From positions 1-10,338 of the forward strand of contig JABDPH010000021.1 in assembly GCA_013042925.1 (NCBI GenBank): a DNA stretch of 10,338 nucleotides, written 5' to 3'. Made by a program: the position numbers and the translations under genes. The notes beneath the pieces were generated by a model. It ran no database searches. It was not told the DNA's origin and saw nothing but the letters and a program-made list of their open reading frames with translations. How positions within the stretch are numbered: position 1 is the stretch's first letter; each line of letters opens with the position of its first letter. This DNA is from Eudoraea sp. (GTDB lineage Bacteria; Bacteroidota; Bacteroidia; Flavobacteriales; Flavobacteriaceae). Below are positions 1 through 5,547 of the stretch, piece after piece.

Positions 1-649
1 CATCAACACCAACCTGGGGTTTTAAATTATTACTGGAAATATCCGAAACTCTGAGATATAGTTTTTTACCCAGAGTACCCCCGGGATGATATTTAGCAAA
101 ATCCTGACTACTGAATCCTCTTAATTCCAAAAGACAAATAGCTATAGCATCACCCATTACAAGTTGCGCCGTGGTGCTGGTTGTTGGTGCCAGATTATTT
201 GGACAAGCTTCTTTCTGCACATAAGTGTTCAATATAAAATCTGCATTTTCAGCAAGGAATGAATCCGGATTACCGCACATTCCAATTAACTTATTATTTC
301 CTAGTTTAATTAAAGGTACCAGCATTTTTATTTCCGGGGTATTCCCGCTTTTGGAAATACAAATAACCACATCATCTTTCTGAATTGTGCCCAGATCACC
401 ATGAATGGCATCAGCTGCATGCATAAATATTGCAGGTGTCCCGGTAGAATTTAGGGTAGCTACTATTTTTGAGGCTATTATGGCACTTTTACCAATACCT
501 GTAATTACAACGCGCCCCAATGATTCATAAATGCAGTTTACAGCACTTGCAAACTCATCGTCTAAAAGTGTAGCCAAATGCGCAATGGCTTCACTTTCAG
601 TTGTTATGGTTTTTTTGGCCGTGGCCAATATAGCTTTGTGATTGCTCAA
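1..649 (-). CDS. kdsD: D-arabinose-5-phosphate isomerase (KpsF/GutQ/KdsD family), N-terminal part, cut by window edge
   Basis: The enzyme converts ribulose-5-phosphate to arabinose-5-phosphate, the first step of KDO synthesis for lipopolysaccharide, in the cytoplasm. The visible 216 residues contain a full SIS sugar-isomerase domain (about residues 30-175) with GIGKS, HGDLG, SKSGNTPEI, KEACP, LAPTTSTT and YHPGGTLG blocks. The residues matching the E. coli KdsD catalytic candidates K59, H88, E111 and H193 are K54, H83, E106 and H188, all at the same offset of five. The usual C-terminal CBS-domain pair must lie beyond the left edge. The start is read as TTG at 649-647: an in-frame stop lies eight codons upstream, no ATG falls between them, and translation from the TTG reads SNHKAILATAKKTI, a normal family N-terminus. 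It is divergent from recQ. Function is confident from motifs; the exact start is less so. Confidence 0.93.
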   Translation of the reverse strand, partial: MSNHKAILATAKKTITTESEAIAHLATLLDDEFASAVNCIYESLGRVVITGIGKSAIIASKIVATLNSTGTPAIFMHAADAIHGDLGTIQKDDVVICISKSGNTPEIKMLVPLIKLGNNKLIGMCGNPDSFLAENADFILNTYVQKEACPNNLAPTTSTTAQLVMGDAIAICLLELRGFSSQDFAKYHPGGTLGKKLYLRVSDISSNNLKPQVGVD

Positions 650-736
650 TATGGTTTTGAAATTATGTGTTTACGGTTTTAGAAATTAACTTAATAAGTA
701 AACAGATTTTAAAAGAATGTATTATATTTAAGAAAA

Positions 737-744
737 CAAAATTA
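737..744 (-). promoter_or_regulatory. possible -7 box for kdsD
   Basis: On the minus strand this reads TAATTTTG, an exact match to the Bacteroidota -7 consensus TAnnTTTG, about 87 bases upstream of the kdsD TTG. No TTG -33 element is found at the usual 17-23 base spacing, so this is a weak candidate in an AT-rich 232-bp gap (650-881). I see no gene or strong hairpin in that gap, only one 14-codon minus-strand ORF. Confidence 0.25.
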
Positions 745-871
745 CATAAACTTATTTTATAGAAGATTCTAATCTGCGAACAATATCATTTAACATATTA
801 CCCACCTAATAATACGAAGACATATCTTCATTTTGATTACGAATATCAATATAATGCGAGACTCTACATAC

Positions 872-879
872 TAAATTTG
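872..879 (+). promoter_or_regulatory. TAnnTTTG element abutting the recQ start
   Basis: TAAATTTG matches the Bacteroidota -7 consensus and ends two bases before the recQ ATG. If it is active, transcription would begin at or just inside the annotated start, which would mean a leaderless message or a different start. No -33 TTG lies at proper spacing, so it may be a chance match. Confidence 0.2.
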
Positions 880-881
880 CA

Positions 882-3083
882 ATGATTTTGAATGAAATTG
901 AACTACATGCTGCGCTAAAAAAGTATTTTGGTTTTTCCAAATTTAAAGGACTTCAGGAAGACGTTATAACAAACATCATACAAAATAAAAACACCTTTGT
1001 AATTATGCCTACCGGAGGCGGTAAATCACTATGTTATCAACTGCCTGCTCTTATAAAAGATGGAACTGCTATAGTTGTATCACCTTTAATCGCCCTTATG
1101 AAAAATCAGGTTGATGCTATAAGAGGTGTTTCTGCACATCCGGGAATTGCCCATGTATTGAACTCTTCATTGACTAAAACTCAGGTAAAGGAAGTAAAAC
1201 AGGATATTTTAGATGGCACAACGAAATTACTATATGTAGCACCGGAATCCCTTACAAAGGAGGAGTATGTGGAATTTTTACAATCTGTACCGCTTTCGTT
1301 TGTGGCTGTTGATGAGGCCCATTGTATTTCTGAATGGGGGCACGATTTCAGGCCGGAATATAGAAATCTAAGGGCTATTATTAACAGGCTGGGAGATAAC
1401 ATCCCCATAATTGGTTTAACCGCTACAGCAACACCAAAAGTACAGGAGGATATTATTAAGAACCTAATGATTACGGATGCAAAGGTTTTTAAAGCATCTT
1501 TTAACAGGCCCAATTTGTTCTATGAAATAAGGCCTAAAACGAAAAATGTAGATGCTGATATTATTCGTTTTGTAAAGAAAAATGTAGGCAAATCGGGAAT
1601 TATTTATTGCTTAAGCAGAAAGAGAGTTGAAGAACTAGCCCAGGTATTGCAGGTTAATGGTGTTAGTGCTGTGCCTTATCATGCCGGATTTGATGCTAAG
1701 ACGCGCTCTAAGTATCAGGACATGTTCCTTATGGAAGAAGTAGATGTAGTCATAGCAACTATAGCTTTTGGAATGGGGATAGATAAACCGGATGTGAGAT
1801 ATGTTATCCATCATGACATTCCTAAAAGTATTGAAAGCTATTACCAGGAAACGGGTCGCGCAGGCAGGGATGGGGGCGAAGGTCATTGTCTTGCATTTTA
1901 TTCGTATAAAGATGTTGAAAAGTTAGAGAAATTCATGTCAGGTAAGCCGGTAGCGGAACAGGAAATTGGAAACGCCCTGCTTCAGGAAATTGTTGCCTAT
2001 GCTGAAACATCCATGTCGCGAAGAAAATTCATTCTGCATTATTTTGGTGAAGAATTTGATGAAGTTAATGGTGAAGGTGCAGATATGGATGATAACACCC
2101 GAAATCCTAAGGAAAAGGAAGAAGCCAAAGAAAATGTTGTCAAGCTAATCAAGGTAATTCAGGGCACCAAAGAAAAGTTCAGGGCCAAAGAAATTGTATT
2201 TGCACTCATGGGATCTAAGAATGCGCTTATTGCTTCTCACAAAACCGATGAAAAACCATTTTTTGGAATTGGATCTGACAGAGATAAAAGTTATTGGATG
2301 GCCCTGATAAGGCAGGTATTGGTTGCAGGATTGCTAAGCAAGGAAATTGAGCAATACGGCATATTACATGTTACCGATGCCGGGGCTTCATTTCTTGAAA
2401 ATCCTGTGTCCTTTATGATGACCAAGGATCATGTTTATAATGAAGAAAATGACCAGGCTATAGTTACTGCCGCTAAAAGTGCAGGAGGTGCTGCCGATGA
2501 AAAATTATTACGTTTACTCAAAGATCTTAGAAAAAGTGAAGCTAAAAAGTTAGATGTTCCTCCTTTTGTGATCTTCCAGGATCCTTCCCTTGACGACATG
2601 GCTTTAAAATATCCTATTTCCATGGAAGAACTGGTAAATATCCATGGGGTAGGCGAGGGTAAGGCCAAAAAGTATGGAAAGCCCTTCCTTTCCCTAATTA
2701 ACAATTATGTTGAGGAGAATGAAATAATTCGTCCTGATGACCTTGTAGTAAAGAGTACAGGCGCTAATTCTGCCCTTAAGTTATATATTATTCAGAATGT
2801 TGATAGAAAGTTGCCATTGAGTGATATTGCCTCTGCAAAAGGCCTTGAATTGGAAGAATTGGTAAAGGAAATGGAACAAATAGTTTTTAGCGGTACCAAA
2901 CTGAATATTGGATATTGGATAGACGAAATCCTTGATGAGGATCAACAGGAAGAAATTCATGATTATTTTTTAGAAGCTGAATCGGACAATATAAATGAGG
3001 CACAGAAAGAGTTTGATGGTGAATATGAAGATGAAGAATTACGACTGTACCGATTGAAATTTATGAGTGAGATAGCCAATTAG
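882..3083 (+). CDS. recQ: ATP-dependent DNA helicase RecQ, zinc-cysteine-less form
   Basis: This is a 3'-5' superfamily 2 DNA helicase for recombination and replication-fork repair. At 733 aa it is longer than the roughly 610 aa E. coli enzyme. In order: Walker A PTGGGKS (43-49), DEAH box (144-147) followed by the aromatic-rich loop SEWGHDFRP, LTATATP (179-185), motif V around ATIAFGMGIDKPD (292-304) and motif VI QETGRAGRDG (322-331). A RecQ-C winged-helix region spans about 418-520, an HRDC domain about 538-613, and a C-terminal HTH-type extension with an acidic tail about 620-733. The segment that normally carries four zinc-binding cysteines (about 375-415) has none, although the adjacent RRKFILHYFGEEF framework is intact. 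ATG 882 is the first start that gives the usual LNEIxLHAALKKYFGF N-terminus. It is transcribed alone and ends at a strong terminator. Confidence 0.97.
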   Translation: MILNEIELHAALKKYFGFSKFKGLQEDVITNIIQNKNTFVIMPTGGGKSLCYQLPALIKDGTAIVVSPLIALMKNQVDAIRGVSAHPGIAHVLNSSLTKTQVKEVKQDILDGTTKLLYVAPESLTKEEYVEFLQSVPLSFVAVDEAHCISEWGHDFRPEYRNLRAIINRLGDNIPIIGLTATATPKVQEDIIKNLMITDAKVFKASFNRPNLFYEIRPKTKNVDADIIRFVKKNVGKSGIIYCLSRKRVEELAQVLQVNGVSAVPYHAGFDAKTRSKYQDMFLMEEVDVVIATIAFGMGIDKPDVRYVIHHDIPKSIESYYQETGRAGRDGGEGHCLAFYSYKDVEKLEKFMSGKPVAEQEIGNALLQEIVAYAETSMSRRKFILHYFGEEFDEVNGEGADMDDNTRNPKEKEEAKENVVKLIKVIQGTKEKFRAKEIVFALMGSKNALIASHKTDEKPFFGIGSDRDKSYWMALIRQVLVAGLLSKEIEQYGILHVTDAGASFLENPVSFMMTKDHVYNEENDQAIVTAAKSAGGAADEKLLRLLKDLRKSEAKKLDVPPFVIFQDPSLDDMALKYPISMEELVNIHGVGEGKAKKYGKPFLSLINNYVEENEIIRPDDLVVKSTGANSALKLYIIQNVDRKLPLSDIASAKGLELEELVKEMEQIVFSGTKLNIGYWIDEILDEDQQEEIHDYFLEAESDNINEAQKEFDGEYEDEELRLYRLKFMSEIAN

Positions 3084-3105
3084 CGAGGATAAACTTCAAT
3101 ACAAG

Positions 3106-3134
3106 AAAAAAAACCCTCATAATGAGGGTTTTTT
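3106..3134. terminator. bidirectional intrinsic terminator between recQ and the small membrane cluster
   Basis: The hairpin CCCTCA-TAA-TGAGGG is flanked by eight A on the left and six T on the right. The A/T tracts can extend the stem and supply a U-run on either strand. It sits 22 bases after the recQ stop and about 40 bases after the stop of the convergent gene at 3175, so it can end both transcripts. Confidence 0.9.
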
Positions 3135-3174
3135 ATATTTTATTTACGGCAGTCTACTTTGTTTTAATGTCCTC

Positions 3175-3474
3175 TTAGAAATTTCCACTAGTAATAAAAG
3201 CAGCTATAACTCCAAAATACAGGATCCCGAAAACCAGATATATCAAAGCAAGGGCCATTCCAACATAAGATAGAATGCGGCCAGTTCTTACACTTTCATA
3301 TCCCGAATAATTTTCGGGATGATTCTGATAAAGTCCCTCTGCCTTTTTAGCACTGCTTAAACCTATAATACTAAATATGATCGCAAAAGGGCCACAACAT
3401 GTAATGGCTCCTATGATAGATATAATGCCCATTGTTAAAGCATTACTTGCACCGGGTAAAGGCTGTTGATTCAT
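3175..3474 (-). CDS. DUF4190-like / CCC-motif-type small membrane protein
   Basis: A 99-aa protein with two predicted membrane helices (about 13-40 and 69-95) and a short loop between them. The first helix contains a vicinal cysteine pair, C26-C27, followed by GP. The loop segment HPENYSGYESVRTGRIL closely parallels NPELYSNYSQLKTAKIL in the next gene upstream (3497-3823), so the two look like tandem paralogues. A proline-rich start (MNQQPLPGA) precedes the first helix, as in DUF4190-type proteins. It is the last gene of a minus-strand cluster, 22 bases after its neighbour, and ends near the bidirectional terminator. Function is unknown; inner-membrane location is inferred from hydrophobicity. 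Confidence 0.85.
   Translation of the reverse strand: MNQQPLPGASNALTMGIISIIGAITCCGPFAIIFSIIGLSSAKKAEGLYQNHPENYSGYESVRTGRILSYVGMALALIYLVFGILYFGVIAAFITSGNF
3300..3320. repeat. intragenic inverted repeat
   Basis: A perfect 8-bp inverted repeat (ATCCCGAA / TTCGGGAT) with a five-base loop lies inside the loop-coding part of the DUF4190-like gene. No T-run follows it on either strand, so it is not an obvious terminator. It may be chance or an mRNA hairpin. Confidence 0.4.
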
Positions 3475-3496
3475 TTTATATATTTTATGAGGAGAA

Positions 3497-3823
3497 TTAT
3501 TGCTCCCATTGTTCTCTCATTTCATTCACTTGTTCCATGTAAGCATCCCAGCCACCAATAGCTGAAATGGAATATATGACCCAGATACACCATAAAACGC
3601 CCAGGACTATTCCAATGATAGCTAAAATTTTTGCCGTTTTAAGCTGACTATAGTTGGAATATAGTTCAGGATTCTCTTTGTATTTGTTTTCATCCTTGTA
3701 TACCAGAAAAAAGGCAATACCGGCTAAAATAGCTGCTGGAAGGCCACCAAAACAGCAACATAGATAGGAAAGAATTGCCAGGACTATGGCTATAGTTACA
3801 TTAGGTAGTTTTTGTTGTTCCAT
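3497..3823 (-). CDS. CCC-motif membrane protein
   Basis: A 108-aa protein that opens MEQQKLPN and has a first membrane helix (about 9-42) carrying three consecutive cysteines, C22-C24. A charged loop follows (KDENKYKENPELYSNYSQLKTAK), then a second helix (about 65-90) and an acidic amphipathic tail rich in M, E, Q and W. This matches the Bacteroidota family annotated as CCC motif membrane protein, whose function is not established. It is paralogous to the downstream 99-aa protein, sharing PExYSxY and the R/K-I-L approach to helix two. It lies 15 bases after the DUF2752 gene and 22 bases before the DUF4190-like gene, all on the same strand, so co-transcription is likely. No enzymatic motif is visible. 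Confidence 0.88.
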   Translation of the reverse strand: MEQQKLPNVTIAIVLAILSYLCCCFGGLPAAILAGIAFFLVYKDENKYKENPELYSNYSQLKTAKILAIIGIVLGVLWCIWVIYSISAIGGWDAYMEQVNEMREQWEQ

Positions 3824-3838
3824 GAAGTAGTGGTTTGG

Positions 3839-4144
3839 TTAAAAAAATTTTAAAATATAGTTGATCAATATTGTTGCAACACTTGTAATAATCAAGAATA
3901 TACTGATTTTATTTGCATATTTTATTTTCATAAAATTATCCAACAACAAAAAACCCGTCAATAATATTAATGGGTAGATTGCAGGGTACATTCTGAAAGC
4001 CTCTATAAATTCGCCATGAAATAGTAAAACAGCCGCTCTTTGAATGCCGCATCCGGTGCATTCTATGCCTAAAAGCTGCTTGTTGAGACATGGCAGCAAA
4101 TAGTCTTCACCTATAAAAAGCAATATGGATAAGGCGATTTTCAT
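3839..4144 (-). CDS. DUF2752 family membrane protein
   Basis: A 101-aa protein with the DUF2752 signature: an LPCLNKQLLGIECTGCGIQR block (C19, C29, C32, R36) followed by FRMYPAIYPLI and hydrophobic stretches at about 52-68 and 80-99. The N-terminal 15 residues are also hydrophobic. The C-x-x-C-G-x-x-R motif is the family hallmark; a role in metal or redox binding has not been shown and would be inference. It is the first gene of the minus-strand cluster with the two CCC/DUF4190-type proteins. The promoter region must lie in the 43-bp divergent gap to 4188, where the minus strand has only the near-match TATTTTTC (4171-4164) to a -7 box. The ATG start is chosen because nothing closer to the conserved block is available. 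Confidence 0.87.
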   Translation of the reverse strand: MKIALSILLFIGEDYLLPCLNKQLLGIECTGCGIQRAAVLLFHGEFIEAFRMYPAIYPLILLTGFLLLDNFMKIKYANKISIFLIITSVATILINYILKFF

Positions 4145-4175
4145 TCTGGCCGATTAATCAACTGAAAAATACTAT

Positions 4176-4183
4176 TATTTTTG
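4176..4183 (+). promoter_or_regulatory. putative -7 box upstream of the small membrane protein gene
   Basis: TATTTTTG is an exact TAnnTTTG match and ends four bases before the ATG at 4188, which implies a leaderless or near-leaderless transcript. No clear -33 TTG is present. It lies in the 43-bp gap shared with the divergent DUF2752 gene, so a promoter is required nearby. Confidence 0.4.
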
Positions 4184-4187
4184 AGGA

Positions 4188-4355
4188 ATGAAAACAAATC
4201 GAATCATTTATTTTTTACTGATTGCGGCCGGTGCAATTATAATGGCAACAAGAGACCAATGGGTTAAAAAAGAGTACGCCATGTGCGTGGGAATAATTTT
4301 GCTGATGTTCGGAATTTATAAAACTTCGAAAAATTGGACTAATACGGAACAGTGA
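4188..4355 (+). CDS. small membrane protein of unknown function (55 aa)
   Basis: The reading frame opens ATG AAA ACA AAT CGA and ends GAA CAG TGA. It gives a 55-residue protein beginning MKTNRIIYFLLIAAGAIIM, with a short basic N-terminus, a first hydrophobic helix (about 6-20), a charged turn DQWVKKEY and a second helix (about 31-44) ending FGIYKTSKNW. I do not recognise a named family. The helix-charged turn-helix design and the short spacing (16 bases) to the Smr gene downstream suggest a real co-transcribed gene. GAGGA directly precedes the ATG but is too close to act as a normal Shine-Dalgarno site. It is too short for many gene callers. Confidence 0.7.
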   Translation: MKTNRIIYFLLIAAGAIIMATRDQWVKKEYAMCVGIILLMFGIYKTSKNWTNTEQ

Positions 4356-4371
4356 ATAATAACTATTGATA

Positions 4372-4920
4372 ATGAAAAAATTTGAAGAAGGAGAGAGGGT
4401 TGAGGTTATTGACGATAACATTAATGGGATTGTTATAGCCGTTTCCAGCGATTTTATAACAATACGAACTAATGAGGGTTTCGATATGGATTTTGAGGCA
4501 TCGGAATTAATGCATACAGAAGGGCTTAACGCCATAAAAGTAAGCAATTTTGAAGCAGCACAAGTGAAGGCAGACAAGGAACGGACCGATAAACGGAAAA
4601 CTACCAAAGTTCGGCCTAAAGAACGTAATGTGACCAAAATGGAAGTTGATCTCCATATACATCAACTTGTACCCTCTTCAAAAGGGATGAGCAATTATGA
4701 TATGCTCAATATACAGCTCGAAACCGCTAAACGACAGCTTGAATTTGCTATACGTAAAAGAATCCAAAAAGTGGTTTTTATTCATGGTGTGGGTGCCGGA
4801 ATACTAAAAGAAGAATTGAATTATTTATTCAAACGGTACGAAAATGTTAAATACTATGATGCGGACTATCAAAAATATGGGTTAGGGGCAACTGAAGTAT
4901 ATATTTATCAGAATCCATGA
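4372..4920 (+). CDS. Smr-domain protein with N-terminal DUF2027-like domain
   Basis: A 182-aa protein from the ATG at 4372; a TTG two codons upstream (4366) is in frame but less likely. Residues 1-50 form a small beta-rich domain (GERVEVIDDNINGIVIAV, TIRTNEGFDMDFEASEL) like the one found ahead of Smr in Bacteroidota proteins, followed by a basic linker (about 65-88). The Smr domain runs from about 90 to 182, with the VDLHI motif (92-96) in place of the common LDLHG, and the HGVGAG loop (138-143), then DADYQKYGLGATEVYIY. Smr domains are nucleic-acid-binding or nuclease modules related to the MutS2 C-terminus; the substrate of this short form is not known. It probably shares a transcript with the 55-aa membrane protein gene. 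It converges on the lipoprotein gene with only five bases between the stops. Confidence 0.9.
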   Translation: MKKFEEGERVEVIDDNINGIVIAVSSDFITIRTNEGFDMDFEASELMHTEGLNAIKVSNFEAAQVKADKERTDKRKTTKVRPKERNVTKMEVDLHIHQLVPSSKGMSNYDMLNIQLETAKRQLEFAIRKRIQKVVFIHGVGAGILKEELNYLFKRYENVKYYDADYQKYGLGATEVYIYQNP

Positions 4921-4925
4921 ATTAC

Positions 4926-5432
4926 CTACTCTGTAGTAGTAATTGTACCGAAATCATTGATTCTAAGATCTGTTATCCTCTGGCCCAAGGCATTTACAAA
5001 AGAAATACCGCTTAATTCAATTTTGTGTTCAAAAACTGTAGAATCGTTTGCGCTTTGCACTGTGGTAATTAAAACTTCTCCATTTTCTGCATCGAACTCA
5101 TCAGTGACTGTAGGTATGACAGGAGGTACAGCATCACAAAAATAATTACTTGAAACATTGTCGGAGAAAGTCCGGTATATAAGTTGAGATTGTCCGGGAA
5201 CAGCACTGACAATAGTATCTGCAGAAACTTCATTCTTTAAAAGGCCGCTTTGCAATTGAAGAACTAAAGCTTCTGTTGTTTTTATTTTAAAGAATAATGT
5301 ACTGTTGACCGTAGTTGTGGATTCACAGAAAGAGATACTGGTATCGTTAAAATCTATGGTTTCAATTACAAGATCACCGTCATCACAAGAGTTGAACAAA
5401 CACAAAATAAAAACTAATAATACTCGGTTCAT
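4926..5432 (-). CDS. lipoprotein of unknown function with probable surface-export signal
   Basis: A 168-aa protein with a short signal peptide MNRVLLVFILCLFNSC. The likely lipid-bearing cysteine is C16, with FNS before it. DDGD follows at once; an acidic patch right after the cysteine is typical of the Bacteroidota lipoprotein export signal, which sends lipoproteins to the cell surface. The mature part is beta-rich with no long helix and carries further cysteines in FCEST and YFCDAVPP that could pair. A conserved-looking segment NALGQRITDLRINDFGTI lies near the C-terminus. I recognise the gene only as a conserved Flavobacteriaceae lipoprotein next to a cysteine desulfurase gene; function is unknown. 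It is divergent from that gene (115-bp gap) and convergent with the Smr gene. Confidence 0.87.
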   Translation of the reverse strand: MNRVLLVFILCLFNSCDDGDLVIETIDFNDTSISFCESTTTVNSTLFFKIKTTEALVLQLQSGLLKNEVSADTIVSAVPGQSQLIYRTFSDNVSSNYFCDAVPPVIPTVTDEFDAENGEVLITTVQSANDSTVFEHKIELSGISFVNALGQRITDLRINDFGTITTTE

Positions 5433-5436
5433 AGCT

Positions 5437-5444
5437 CAAATGTA
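5437..5444 (-). promoter_or_regulatory. putative -7 box upstream of the lipoprotein gene
   Basis: On the minus strand this reads TACATTTG, an exact TAnnTTTG match that ends four bases before the ATG, the same spacing as at 4176-4183. No -33 TTG was found at 17-23 bases. If active it would give a leaderless or nearly leaderless message. Confidence 0.35.
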
Positions 5445-5511
5445 AATGAATTTAAGGCTATTATCCTAGTGTATTGTGCTCAATTTATGAAGAGTTTAAG
5501 TTTATTTCGAT

Positions 5512-5519
5512 TATTTTTG
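5512..5519 (+). promoter_or_regulatory. putative -7 box for the cysteine desulfurase gene
   Basis: TATTTTTG matches TAnnTTTG and lies 28 bases before the ATG at 5548, giving a short 5' leader of about 20-25 bases. No good -33 TTG is seen. This is the most normally spaced -7 candidate in the window. Confidence 0.45.
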
Positions 5520-5547
5520 GCCATGACTCACAACGCAAAGCTTTTTA

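Noticed and set aside
833..859. Possible recQ promoter: TTG at 833-835 with TAATGCGA at 852-859
   Set aside because: The spacer is only 16 bases and the second element matches just the TA of TAnnTTTG, so it is not convincing.
1181..1513. Open frame antisense to recQ
   Set aside because: It lies wholly inside the strongly conserved recQ helicase core, and its translation has no recognisable domain; it is a shadow frame.
2435..2704. Minus-strand frame inside the recQ C-terminal part
   Set aside because: It is antisense to the RecQ HRDC domain, with no family resemblance and no promoter.
4215..4637. 140-codon minus-strand frame across the small membrane gene and the Smr gene
   Set aside because: It is antisense to two better-supported genes, one with clear domain motifs, and its Ser/Leu/Phe-rich composition is typical of a shadow frame.
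4921..4943. Hairpin ATTAC-c-TACT / AGTA-GTAAT in the junction of the convergent Smr and lipoprotein genes
   Set aside because: It is weak and AT-rich, has a bulged base and no T-run on either side. Most of it is the end of the lipoprotein coding sequence (repeated Thr codons), so I do not call it a terminator.
5523..5525. ATG upstream of the cysteine desulfurase as an alternative start
   Set aside because: It is 25 bases upstream and out of frame with the YFDNAATT N-terminus, so ATG 5548 is the start.
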